Shown one piece after another: positions 35,794 through 44,578 of a stretch of DNA of 64,000 nt (position 1 is the first letter of the stretch; each line of letters starts with the position of its first letter). Source of the DNA: JASDSY01 sp041441465 (lineage in GTDB: Bacteria; Muiribacteriota; UBA9980); NCBI GenBank assembly GCA_041441465.1, contig JASDSY010000030.1:71978-135977 (forward strand), written 5' to 3'. The notes beneath the pieces are model-generated. The model was not told the origin of the DNA. It saw only the letters and a program-made list of their open reading frames with translations, and did no database searches. A program made the translations under genes and the position numbers.

Positions 35794-36486
35794 TTAAAAA
35801 TTTTGTTCTATGATTTTAACTTTTGAAATCTTTATTGAAATGGTGTCGCCTGAAGAAGATTTGATTTTTATTGATTTATCCTTTAATGTTCCGGTAATTT
35901 TATCGCCGTTTTTGGTAGTAATTTTGTCGTACGGCGGATTTGCCTCTTTTACTGAAGCGATCGATAAGATATCACGCGTATTGAAACTTATCGGGCCGTG
36001 TTCCGTATCCAGAAAAATTTTTTCTGTTAAGAATTCGCCTGTCAATACATCGTCATTTTGAAAAATGATTTCAAGCTTCCGGCTGCCGTTCGTTGCCCTG
36101 GTATTAGTTGAGCTGCTGCCTGCGGGAACTTTCGGGCCGGTCGATGAATAGTTGTTCATATCTTCGGATTTCGCCGAAAATTCCTTGGAATTTAATTCTT
36201 CCGAATTATTGCCGTTCGCGCCGACAGCCGATTCAAACTTATTTTTTAGTTTTTCGGCCGCCGGGTTATTTTTTGATATCACTTTCAGGCCGTCGCCGAC
36301 TTCATTTAATATGAGTTTCTTCGCTCCGGCGATTGTGAATAATTCTTCAGTATCTATATTTTGAGATTTTAAGTAAATAAACAAAAAAACGCCGGCTGCG
36401 AAAACGACCAGGAAAAAAAGCGTTAAGGTTAATCTTGTCAGAGCTTTTTGAGTATTTTTTGTGTAAACGGATTTTAAGGTTTGCAT
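35794..36486 (-). CDS. Single-pass membrane protein of unknown function
   Basis: The 230-residue protein has one TM helix (LTLTLFFLVVFAAGVFLFIYL) after a short basic N-terminus, a Ser/Asn-rich linker, and a beta-rich C-terminal part. The latter carries two similar units: LTGEFLTEKIFLDTEHGPISFNTRDIL, and ITGTLKDKSIKIKSSSGDTISIKISKV. Each reads as strand-turn-strand ending in a hydrophobic I-x-x-I, the kind of small beta repeat seen in some exported proteins. ATG 36486 is chosen over TTG 36522, though neither has a good SD. It is transcribed divergently from the 5'-nucleotidase gene and convergently with pdaD. I do not recognise the family. Confidence 0.65.
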   Translation of the reverse strand: MQTLKSVYTKNTQKALTRLTLTLFFLVVFAAGVFLFIYLKSQNIDTEELFTIAGAKKLILNEVGDGLKVISKNNPAAEKLKNKFESAVGANGNNSEELNSKEFSAKSEDMNNYSSTGPKVPAGSSSTNTRATNGSRKLEIIFQNDDVLTGEFLTEKIFLDTEHGPISFNTRDILSIASVKEANPPYDKITTKNGDKITGTLKDKSIKIKSSSGDTISIKISKVKIIEQNF

Positions 36487-36541
36487 GCCGTTTATGATAG
36501 CAAAAAAAAATATTAAAGTCAATCAATAAGACTAATGTTAA

Positions 36542-36570
36542 TTGACTTTTAAGGGTATGTCTGGTATCAT
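36542..36570 (+). promoter_or_regulatory. Promoter of the 5'-nucleotidase gene
   Basis: TTGACT (36542-36547), a 17-base spacer and TATCAT (36565-36570) with a TGG extension. A start near 36577 means translation must begin at ATG 36605 and not at the upstream 36542 codon. Confidence 0.7.
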
Positions 36571-36604
36571 ATTCCCCATAATAAAAAAAGGATGGTTTTA
36601 TTTT

Positions 36605-38167
36605 ATGACAAAAAACGGATTTGCAAGAAAAAAAATCTTTAGTTTTTTATTTATTTATTTTATATTAAGCGTGACATTTGTTTTTTCAACAGCTGTAAAT
36701 GCGGCGCCTGAAGACGGGCGAAAAAAGATAACTATATTGCATACCAATGACAATCATTCGCATTTGATGCCTTTTGACGTTAAGGAAATCTCTAAAAATA
36801 TAGGCGGAATGGCCAGGCGCGCTAAATATATCGATTCGGTCCGTTCTGAAAATAAAAACGTACTGCTCTTCGATGCAGGAGACTTATTTCAGGGGACTGC
36901 TTTTTATACTATTTTTCACGGTGAGCCCGATATATTGTCTTATTCGCTTTGCGGTTATGACGCCGTTACAATGGGTAACCATGACATCGATAACGGACTG
37001 GATAACCTCTTGCTTCAGCTTTCAAAAGGTAATTTCCCGATGCTTTGCTCGAATATTTTTTATTCTGACAGCAAAAAACCGGTTTTTCCTGCCTTTAAAA
37101 TTTTTAATGTCTCCGGCATGAAAATAGCCGTTCTCGGCTGTATCGGAACTAAAGCTTGGGGCGTCATTCCTAAAAAACTTGTAACTCAAACTTTCATTGT
37201 TGATGAAACTCAGATGATTTCCAGGCTTTCTAAAATGCTGAAAAAATATGTCGACCTGGTTATAGTGATTTCGCATTGCGGTTATCGCGCGGATATCGAG
37301 CTGGCCAAAAATGTTAATACGGTCGATTTAATTATAGGCGGCCATACCAATACAAAACTCGACAAACCTGAGTTAATAAAAAATGGCGCGAATAATGGAA
37401 TCGGCGGTACTTTAATTGTTCAGGCATTCAGATGGGGAGTTTTTGTCGGAAAAATCGATGTGACGTTATGTGACGGCAAGATAATCGAATACTCGGGTAA
37501 TCTGGATACGATGGAATCTAAAATAAAAATCGGGAAAAGTTCACAGATAAATAAGCTTATAAAAAGTTATGAAAAGAAATTAAAAAAATTCACTTCGGAA
37601 CAGGTCGGAACAAATTCGGCTGATATGCTTTACCCTGAAAATGAAAAGCATTTAAAAGACCTTCCGCTCGGAAGCTTTGTGTGCGACGCTATGAAAGAAT
37701 ATACTAATGCAGATATTTCAATAATCAATTCAGGCGCAGTCCGCGATTCGCTCCTTGCGGGGCCTGTAACGATATCTAAAATATACGATATTGTGCCTTT
37801 TGATAATTCCGTAGTATGTTACGATATGAACGGCCTGGCTATAAATGAAATGCTCGATTATATAGCAGCTAATTATTCTAAAATTACCGGTTATCAATAC
37901 GGCGGCGTTACGTTCAAAGTTGATACGAAACTGAAAAAAGCGGTTGACATAAAAATAGGCGGCAATCCGATTGCGCATGATAAGATCTACAAAATGGCGA
38001 CTATTTCATATCTTGCGGAAGGCAATCAAAATGGCGATATTTTATTTAAAAAAGCGTCTAATCTTACTGATACAGGCTTTTTTATGCGTGATGCAGTTCT
38101 CGAATACGTAAAAAACCATAAGGATATTATTCCGCCCGTTTCTGGAAGGCTTCAGGTAATAAATTAA
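36605..38167 (+). CDS. Periplasmic 5'-nucleotidase / UshA-family metallophosphoesterase
   Basis: ATG 36605 has AAAGGATGG upstream and begins a signal peptide (IFSFLFIYFILSVTFVFSTAVNAA). The 520-residue protein has the N-terminal dimetal phosphoesterase motifs HTNDNHSHL, DAGDLFQGT, MGNHDIDNG, ISHCGYRAD and GGHTNTKL. A C-terminal 5'-nucleotidase domain follows with NSGAVRDSLLAGPVT and VPFDNSVVCYDMNG. Such enzymes remove phosphate from nucleotides or sugar nucleotides in the periplasm for salvage. Length is normal. The substrate cannot be told from the sequence. Confidence 0.93.
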   Translation: MTKNGFARKKIFSFLFIYFILSVTFVFSTAVNAAPEDGRKKITILHTNDNHSHLMPFDVKEISKNIGGMARRAKYIDSVRSENKNVLLFDAGDLFQGTAFYTIFHGEPDILSYSLCGYDAVTMGNHDIDNGLDNLLLQLSKGNFPMLCSNIFYSDSKKPVFPAFKIFNVSGMKIAVLGCIGTKAWGVIPKKLVTQTFIVDETQMISRLSKMLKKYVDLVIVISHCGYRADIELAKNVNTVDLIIGGHTNTKLDKPELIKNGANNGIGGTLIVQAFRWGVFVGKIDVTLCDGKIIEYSGNLDTMESKIKIGKSSQINKLIKSYEKKLKKFTSEQVGTNSADMLYPENEKHLKDLPLGSFVCDAMKEYTNADISIINSGAVRDSLLAGPVTISKIYDIVPFDNSVVCYDMNGLAINEMLDYIAANYSKITGYQYGGVTFKVDTKLKKAVDIKIGGNPIAHDKIYKMATISYLAEGNQNGDILFKKASNLTDTGFFMRDAVLEYVKNHKDIIPPVSGRLQVIN

Positions 38168-38215
38168 ATTCGCGTCAAATTTACTGCGCGAAATTTTAAA
38201 GGATGTGTTTAAGCT

Positions 38216-39208
38216 ATGAAAAAGAAATATCTTATTTATATTCTTTTTTTTGTAATGTTATTTATTAATACTTTAGCGGCCGGATTATTTTGTGAATGCG
38301 CCGCTGCCGCTAACGATAATGCGGCGTCTAAACTTATGGTTCTTGTAACCGGCGACCAGCGCGGAGTTTATTTTTATTGCGGCAAGAGAATCGAAAAAAT
38401 ACTTAATTTTGCAAGTAAAAATATGAATCTTATATGCCGTTCGACGAACGGCGCTCTCGAAAATATAAGGCTCGTATCCAGCCAGAATGCCGATTGCGGT
38501 TTCAGCCAATATGATATGCTTTTAAGGGCGCAAAAAGGCGAAGCCGAGTTTAAGGGCCAGAAACATGATAATCTTGCAGTTGTGACGGTATTATTTCCCG
38601 AGGTATTTACGATCGTATCGCGCGAAGGTGTGGATTCATTTGCGGGTTTGAAGGGTAAATCAATATCTACGCATCTTCCGGGTTCAGGGGTACGTCAAAA
38701 TTCCGATCAATTACTCGAAATTGCCGGTCTTAAGAATAAAGTGAAAATTATGTCGTTTAATATGAAAGATGCCGAAAAATCATTCGTCGCCGGTGAGATT
38801 GACGCTTTCTTCACTGTTATAGGAATGCCGTCTGCTGCGGTGATAAATCCGATTTCAAGAGTTAAAAATTCACAGGTTATAGGGTTAGATGAACCTATCA
38901 GAAAAGCTGCAGTGGAAAAAATCAAAGGATTCGTGCCTTATGAAATTCCCGTCGAAACTTATTTCAACACGCAGCCGGTACCTACTATCGCTACTTTTGC
39001 GGTTTTATTCGCGCGCGCTGACGCCGATGACGCCAGCATAAAGGAAATATTGAATACGGTTTATTCTTTGCCTGATTTTTCGACGAAAGCTGGATTGACT
39101 GGGAAGGTCAATTATTTTTCTAAGCAGAATGCGAAAAAATTTTTAAGCGGCATGAAAGACGTGAAAATACATAAAGCGGCCCTTGAATATTTTAAGGACA
39201 TTAAATAA
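38216..39208 (+). CDS. TAXI-type TRAP transporter substrate-binding protein
   Basis: The 330-residue protein has a signal peptide (YLIYILFFVMLFINTLAAGLF) and the TAXI-family fold signatures: a GVYFYCGKRIEKILN segment, STNGALENIRLVSSQNADCGF, then VPYEIPVETYFN and a final VNYFSKQNAKKFL. These periplasmic receptors deliver substrates (known ones include glutamate and similar acids) to a fused TRAP membrane protein. No TRAP permease is in the window, so it is an orphan receptor here. RBS AAAGGATG lies 8 bases from the ATG. It lies 48 bases after the 5'-nucleotidase and may share its transcript. Confidence 0.85.
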   Translation: MKKKYLIYILFFVMLFINTLAAGLFCECAAAANDNAASKLMVLVTGDQRGVYFYCGKRIEKILNFASKNMNLICRSTNGALENIRLVSSQNADCGFSQYDMLLRAQKGEAEFKGQKHDNLAVVTVLFPEVFTIVSREGVDSFAGLKGKSISTHLPGSGVRQNSDQLLEIAGLKNKVKIMSFNMKDAEKSFVAGEIDAFFTVIGMPSAAVINPISRVKNSQVIGLDEPIRKAAVEKIKGFVPYEIPVETYFNTQPVPTIATFAVLFARADADDASIKEILNTVYSLPDFSTKAGLTGKVNYFSKQNAKKFLSGMKDVKIHKAALEYFKDIK

Positions 39209-39246
39209 GCTTATAAACTGTCATTATAAAACCATAAAAATATTGA

Positions 39247-39290
39247 CCGGCAATAAATGAATTAACGTTCGCTCGCTGCCGGAATTTTTT
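39247..39290 (+). terminator. Possible terminator after the TAXI gene
   Basis: CCGGCA / TGCCGG (39247-39252 with 39277-39282) has a long 24-base loop and is followed by AATTTTTT. The T run is good but the loop is long. Confidence 0.5.
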
Positions 39291-39306
39291 AAAGGCGGAT
39301 AAAAAA

Positions 39307-41235
39307 TTGAACAGTGAAATTTTATTTAAAAATATTTATTTTGATTTAACCGGATTTTGTGTAACACCTGAAAACCCCTCTATAGGCGGCAAAGCGACTT
39401 TGAAATTGCTGGTTAATAAAAAGATTTTAAATGAAATCGAAAAAATCGATATAAGAATGACATGCGATAATGAGCAGCACTGCTCTAAAATGACAATTAA
39501 AAAGAACCGCCATTCAAGCGCAGCCGTATTTGCCGGGACGATTCCGGTTTTGATCAAACAGACAAATATCCGCTTTAAAATATTTACTAAAAACAATATT
39601 TTTAATTTTAATTCCCGCGGCGTTTATGAATATGAACCGAATGATTATTACGATTTCAAGTTGATCAGCGGGAATGATTCTCCGAAATGGGTCAATAAAT
39701 CGGTTTTTTATCAAATTTTTCCCGACAGGTTCCATCATGGTTATAATGAAACGGAATACAGGAAAAAAATCGATGAGATAAAAACAAAGTTTTATGAGCT
39801 ATATGGAAAAAGGCAGGGCTATTTCAAGGATATTAATCCCGTTTTTAAGAAATGGGGTGAAAAGCCGAATAAGAATATGTCCGGTTATGAATTTTATTTC
39901 GGCACTCTGGCCGGGATTTCCCAAAAAATTTCATATTTAAAAGATCTTGGAATAAATTCGATTTATTTAACCCCGATATTAAAATCGCCGTCAAACCATC
40001 GATACGATACGTCAAATTATTTCGAGATCGATCCTGTGCTTGGCGGTAATTCAGGTTTTAAAGATTTCATGAAGGTGATGAGAAAAAATAAAATCAAAGT
40101 TATACTCGATGCAGTTTATAACCATTCCGGATTTTCAGCTGATATTTTTGAAAAGGCGCGGAGAGGCGAAAAAAAATACGAGGAATTTTTTAATTTTTAC
40201 GATAAAAAAAAGCATTACGCATGCTGGCTGGGCCACGGCAACCTTCCAAAATTAAATTATTCAAGTGAAAAACTCCGCGATTATATCTACCGGTCGGCCG
40301 ATTCCGCATCTTCGTTCTGGCTTAATAAGCCCTATGAGATTGACGGCTATCGCCTCGATGTGGCGCACATGATAGGATGCGAAGGAAGCAGCCGTGAAAA
40401 TCTTGAAATATTAAGGCAAATGCGCCAGGCTTTTAAAAGCGTTAAAAAAGACGCCTTTGTCCTGGCCGAAAATTTTTTTGATTCAGGTTATATGCTTGAC
40501 GGCACTTCTATGGATTCAGTCATGAATTATCATGGATTCACTTTTCCGGTTATTCACTATATCGCCGGCCGCGATCACAGGCTCAGGAAAAATAAGATCA
40601 ATTCGGCGGCATTCGGCGAATGGCTTATGGAAGTATATGCTAAAATTCCGTTTTGCCACGCAAATATAATGTATAACCAGCTTTCGTCGCATGATATATC
40701 CCGGCATAATTCAATAATAGGCGATGATTTACGTAAAATATTGATGGCGGTTTCTATCCAGTTTACATTCCCGGGCATTCCGTCAATATTTTACGGCGAT
40801 GAGATAGGTCTTACCGGCGTAGGCGATCCTGAGTGCCGCGCTTCCATGGAGTGGAATGAAAGCAGGCAGAATTTAAAATTGAAAAACGCTTATAAAACTT
40901 TGATAGAGTTTAGAAAACAAAGTAACGCGCTGGCTTATGGAGGCTTTAAAATATTGCGCTGCTCCGATGATATCATAATTTATTATCGTAAGTATCGTGA
41001 AAGTGTCGCACTGCTTGTAATAAATAACAATTCTGATGAAAAAAACTTAAACATAAAGCCGGACGAACTCTTTCTGGATGCCGCCAAAACAATGAAAGTG
41101 GAATGCGTTTTTGACTCTAACAAAATTTCCGTCCGTGATGATGGACTGGAAAATGAATTTGATATTACATCAAAAAATATAAAGATTAAAATGCTTGATT
41201 ATTCTTCATTAATAATATCGATTATACAGGAATAA
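39307..41235 (+). CDS. GH13 alpha-amylase family enzyme (neopullulanase/cyclomaltodextrinase-like)
   Basis: The 642-residue protein starts at TTG 39307 behind AGGCGG. It has an N-terminal beta domain (about 1-120, CBM34-like), then a GH13 barrel that begins with SVFYQIFPDRFHHG. Conserved regions are DAVYNHSGF (region I), GYRLDVAHMI with nucleophile D351 (II), VLAENF with acid/base E388 (III) and LSSHDISR with D463 (IV). A C-terminal beta domain closes it. The start YQIFPDRF and N-terminal domain are typical of cyclomaltodextrinase, neopullulanase or maltogenic amylase. No signal peptide is visible, so it probably acts on maltodextrins in the cytosol. Confidence 0.9.
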   Translation: MNSEILFKNIYFDLTGFCVTPENPSIGGKATLKLLVNKKILNEIEKIDIRMTCDNEQHCSKMTIKKNRHSSAAVFAGTIPVLIKQTNIRFKIFTKNNIFNFNSRGVYEYEPNDYYDFKLISGNDSPKWVNKSVFYQIFPDRFHHGYNETEYRKKIDEIKTKFYELYGKRQGYFKDINPVFKKWGEKPNKNMSGYEFYFGTLAGISQKISYLKDLGINSIYLTPILKSPSNHRYDTSNYFEIDPVLGGNSGFKDFMKVMRKNKIKVILDAVYNHSGFSADIFEKARRGEKKYEEFFNFYDKKKHYACWLGHGNLPKLNYSSEKLRDYIYRSADSASSFWLNKPYEIDGYRLDVAHMIGCEGSSRENLEILRQMRQAFKSVKKDAFVLAENFFDSGYMLDGTSMDSVMNYHGFTFPVIHYIAGRDHRLRKNKINSAAFGEWLMEVYAKIPFCHANIMYNQLSSHDISRHNSIIGDDLRKILMAVSIQFTFPGIPSIFYGDEIGLTGVGDPECRASMEWNESRQNLKLKNAYKTLIEFRKQSNALAYGGFKILRCSDDIIIYYRKYRESVALLVINNNSDEKNLNIKPDELFLDAAKTMKVECVFDSNKISVRDDGLENEFDITSKNIKIKMLDYSSLIISIIQE

Positions 41236-41388
41236 TTATTTGAATAAAAATATAAAAAATATAAATTTTTTATTCTTGATGCCGAAATTTATCAGGATAG
41301 TCTATATTATGTGTTTTGGCGCAAGCTGAAATTTTAATTTTATTATGCTGAAATTCATTAATTTTATATTATAAAGGCGGTTTCTGAA

Positions 41389-44300
41389 ATGAAGAGAAAA
41401 CTATGTTTGCTGTTGGTTATTGTATTCATAGCGACGCAGGTCATCGCGCCCGGGTTTGCTTATGCGCAATTTGCAATAGCTCAGAACGAAGCAAAGGCTC
41501 CTGGCGTTGAAGGCGCAAATAATTTTTTCACAAGTGACGCTAATACTGCCAAAACTGTTCCTGCCGCAATTGATAAGAATAGTTTTAATTCTTCGTTTAA
41601 TAATATTTATACGCGCGACGCAGGCGGCAATGAAAATCTTAACAATGTGCGCGTGAATCCTTCGTTTAAAGCCAATCAGGCGCGTATCGGCGAAAGGGCA
41701 AATCAATATGTCGGCCGTTTAAAGCCGGGTTCGTTTGCTAATTATAAAGCTACCGATGAAATCAATGTTGAAAAAATTAATAACCTGACGAATGGTAATA
41801 AACAGGATGAACAATTTTATAATTTAGATGAATTATATAAAGTAAAAACTTTTGCCGACTATAATCGTGAATTTTTTAAAGAAGATGTTACAAAACAGGA
41901 AACGATTTCGAAGGTGCAGGATATTAATTTAGATCTGGAACCGTTTGGTTATAAAATTTTTGAAAATTCCCAGAACCTTAATTTTTCGCCGATAATGAAT
42001 GTCGCGGCGCCGGACGATTATGTTGTCGGCCCGGGCGACGGCCTGATAATTCACGTCTGGAACAAATTGATGGATGAAAGTTTTGCCGTTGAAACGACGC
42101 GAGAAGGCAAAGTCAACATTCCGAAAATAGGCGAGGTATATATCTGGGGTCTTAAGTTTAAGGATGTCGAAAAAGTTATCGAGCGCGAGATATCGAAATT
42201 ATTTTCTGATTGCAAAGTTTCGGTTTCTCTTGGAAAGATACGTTCAATCGACGTATTTATAGCCGGTGAAGTTTCCAATCCGGGCACTTATACTATTCCG
42301 GCGCTTTCTACTGTATTGAACGGCCTTATGATGGCCGGCGGCCCTACAAAAAACGGATCGCTTAGAAAAATAATATTAAGACGCGGTTCTGAAGAAAAGG
42401 TAATCGACCTTTATAAGTTTTTATTATACGGCGACAGGGCTGATGATTTGCGTCTTAATTCCCAGGATACAATATTCGTTCCTATTATTGGCGATACTGC
42501 CGGTATTGCCGGCAATGTTAAACGTCCGGGGATTTATGAAATCATTAAGGGCAGCGAAATAGCTGAATTGATAAGAATGGCCGGCGGCATTACGGCTAAG
42601 GGCTATTTGAGCAATGTCCAGCTGATAAGAACAGTCAACAACGAAAAACGCGTGATAATGGACGTAAAAGCTAATGAAAAATCAGGCGTTATAATAAAAG
42701 ACGGCGACCTTGTAAAAGTGTTTTCAATTTTTAATAAGGCTTCTAATTTCTTTAATATTGAAGGAAATATAGAGCGTCCGGGCAGTTATCAATTTGTTGA
42801 AGGCATGAGAGTTTCTGACGCCTTAAAATGCGGCGGGACGATATTATCCGGAACATTCATGGAAAAAGCCGAATTAAGAAGAGTTATTACCGAGGGCAAG
42901 GCTTACAATTATTCACAGACTCAGCAAACTACCGATGCCGGTTATGAATTGATATATGTAAATATCGGCGAGGTGCTTGCCGGTAACAAAAAATCTGATA
43001 TTCAACTAAAACCGATGGATACATTGAAAATATTTTCGAAAGAAACGGTTCGGCCGCAGCCTAAAATTGCAGTCAGCGGTGCCATTTTCAAACCGGGAAT
43101 TTATGATCTGGCGGCGAAAATGCGCGTTCGCGACGCTATATTTCTGGCCGGCAACATAATGCCGGAAGCGTTTCTTGAAAGGGCTGAAATCGTAAGGCGC
43201 GTTCCGGTTATCAAAAAAGAGGTAACGGCGCTTAAAGAAATAATTCAAACCAAAACGGGCGAGGTAATTTTAGCGCCTGCTGTTTTGAAAACTGCTGAAG
43301 TCGCTGTCGGGACGGCTGAGATTAAATCTGTTTCAAAGCTTGAAACTCTGAAAAATAAATTAAAAGAACAAATGGCGAAGAAAAATAAAAAAGAATCTTC
43401 GGTAAAAGCTGCAGTTATTGAAGAAGATAACATAAAGAAAACTCAGGCCGCTCCTGAAGAAGAAAAAATTAAAAACGATGCCGTTTTAATCCAAAAACAG
43501 ACCGACAGCAAAGAAAAATTCGAAAATTATGAACATAAGGTCATAACAATTAATTTGCGTAAAGCTATGGAAGGCGATCCGGAAGAAAATATAATGCTTG
43601 AAAACTTTGACCAGATTAATATTTTAAAGGTTTCGGAAGGCGTGGCCAACAATTCTGTCGAAGTTATAGGCGAAGTGAAATATCCGGGTAATTTTATAAT
43701 AAAACGCGGCGAAAGGTTAAGTTCGCTTCTTGAAAGGACCGGCGGATTTACTAAGGATGCTTTCTTAAACGGCGTTATATTTACAAGAAAATCAGTCCAG
43801 GAAAGGCAGCAGGAAAACATAAAGAAATTAGTGAGCGAGGCGCGCGAAAAAATTAAGGAAACATCTGCCATGCTTGCTAAAAATGCCGAAAATGCAGAGC
43901 AGGTAAAACAGGAACGCGAAGCTTTGCAGGTCCAGGAAAAGGAAATCGAAAAAATTGCAGAAGAAATGCCGAAAGGGCGAATCACTATAATGCTTTCGGA
44001 TTTAGTGAATAATAAAAACTCGGTTATGGACATAGAACTCGAAGATGGCGATAAGCTTTATATTCCAAGGACTCCGTCGGATGTCGCTATACTCGGCGAA
44101 GTTTATAATCCGGGCGCCGTTATATTCAGGCCTGACACGAAACTCGAAACATATCTTGAATGGATGGGCGGCTATACCAGAAATGCCGATAAATCAAGGA
44201 TTTATGTTGTAAAAGCCGACGGGACTACAATTTCAAAGACCGCTTTCTTGAAGCACCGCACAATTTTGAACTTCAGGTATGAAAAATCGTCTGAAGAAGC

Positions 44301-44469
44301 TAAACAGGCCATGAAATATGATAAATTTGAGGATATCTTAATAGAAAGAGGCGATACTATTTACGTTCCGACCGCCGTTAAAGTTTACCGCAACGAAACG
44401 AAGGAAATAATCGATCTTGTCTATAAATTAACTCTTACATTTGCTGGTATCAAGGCGGCTTTTAAATAA
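41389..44469 (+). CDS. Wza-like polysaccharide export protein with many SLBB domains
   Basis: The 1026-residue exported protein (signal peptide LLLVIVFIATQVIAPGFAYA, RBS AGGCGG) has a Poly_export domain starting near residue 208 (YVVGPGDGLIIHVW, GKVNIPKIGEVYIWGLKF) followed by about six SLBB-type units. Each begins with a G-x-V-x-x-P-G pattern: IAGEVSNPGTYTI, IAGNVKRPGIYEI, IEGNIERPGSYQF, VSGAIFKPGIYDL, VIGEVKYPGNFII and ILGEVYNPGAVIF. Lys/Glu-rich linkers separate units 4, 5 and 6. Family members form the outer-membrane or periplasm-spanning channel for polysaccharide. No Wzc-type kinase or Wzx/Wzy gene is adjacent, so its partner is elsewhere; a contribution to Pel export is possible but unsupported. 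Confidence 0.9.
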   Translation: MKRKLCLLLVIVFIATQVIAPGFAYAQFAIAQNEAKAPGVEGANNFFTSDANTAKTVPAAIDKNSFNSSFNNIYTRDAGGNENLNNVRVNPSFKANQARIGERANQYVGRLKPGSFANYKATDEINVEKINNLTNGNKQDEQFYNLDELYKVKTFADYNREFFKEDVTKQETISKVQDINLDLEPFGYKIFENSQNLNFSPIMNVAAPDDYVVGPGDGLIIHVWNKLMDESFAVETTREGKVNIPKIGEVYIWGLKFKDVEKVIEREISKLFSDCKVSVSLGKIRSIDVFIAGEVSNPGTYTIPALSTVLNGLMMAGGPTKNGSLRKIILRRGSEEKVIDLYKFLLYGDRADDLRLNSQDTIFVPIIGDTAGIAGNVKRPGIYEIIKGSEIAELIRMAGGITAKGYLSNVQLIRTVNNEKRVIMDVKANEKSGVIIKDGDLVKVFSIFNKASNFFNIEGNIERPGSYQFVEGMRVSDALKCGGTILSGTFMEKAELRRVITEGKAYNYSQTQQTTDAGYELIYVNIGEVLAGNKKSDIQLKPMDTLKIFSKETVRPQPKIAVSGAIFKPGIYDLAAKMRVRDAIFLAGNIMPEAFLERAEIVRRVPVIKKEVTALKEIIQTKTGEVILAPAVLKTAEVAVGTAEIKSVSKLETLKNKLKEQMAKKNKKESSVKAAVIEEDNIKKTQAAPEEEKIKNDAVLIQKQTDSKEKFENYEHKVITINLRKAMEGDPEENIMLENFDQINILKVSEGVANNSVEVIGEVKYPGNFIIKRGERLSSLLERTGGFTKDAFLNGVIFTRKSVQERQQENIKKLVSEAREKIKETSAMLAKNAENAEQVKQEREALQVQEKEIEKIAEEMPKGRITIMLSDLVNNKNSVMDIELEDGDKLYIPRTPSDVAILGEVYNPGAVIFRPDTKLETYLEWMGGYTRNADKSRIYVVKADGTTISKTAFLKHRTILNFRYEKSSEEAKQAMKYDKFEDILIERGDTIYVPTAVKVYRNETKEIIDLVYKLTLTFAGIKAAFK

Positions 44470-44503
44470 TAATCAAAATGTTGCCTGCATAATTTATATG
44501 ATA

Positions 44504-44537
44504 AAAAAATCCGGCTGATTTTAGCCGGATTTTTTAT
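44504..44537 (+). terminator. Terminator after the SLBB gene
   Basis: AAAAAATCCGGCT / AGCCGGATTTTTT form a long stem around 44504-44535 with a short loop, followed by a T-rich tail. Confidence 0.9.
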
Positions 44538-44578
44538 TTTGACTTAAAGTTTAAATTAAAAATCCGATATTAATATTT

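Noticed and set aside
38165..38196. Hairpin AATTCGCG / CGCGAAATT between the 5'-nucleotidase and TAXI genes as a terminator
   Set aside because: Only six clean pairs, with no T run; the two genes may be cotranscribed.
41389..44469. Candidate missing PelC
   Set aside because: SLBB/Poly_export proteins are unrelated to PelC, and the gene is far from the Pel operon.
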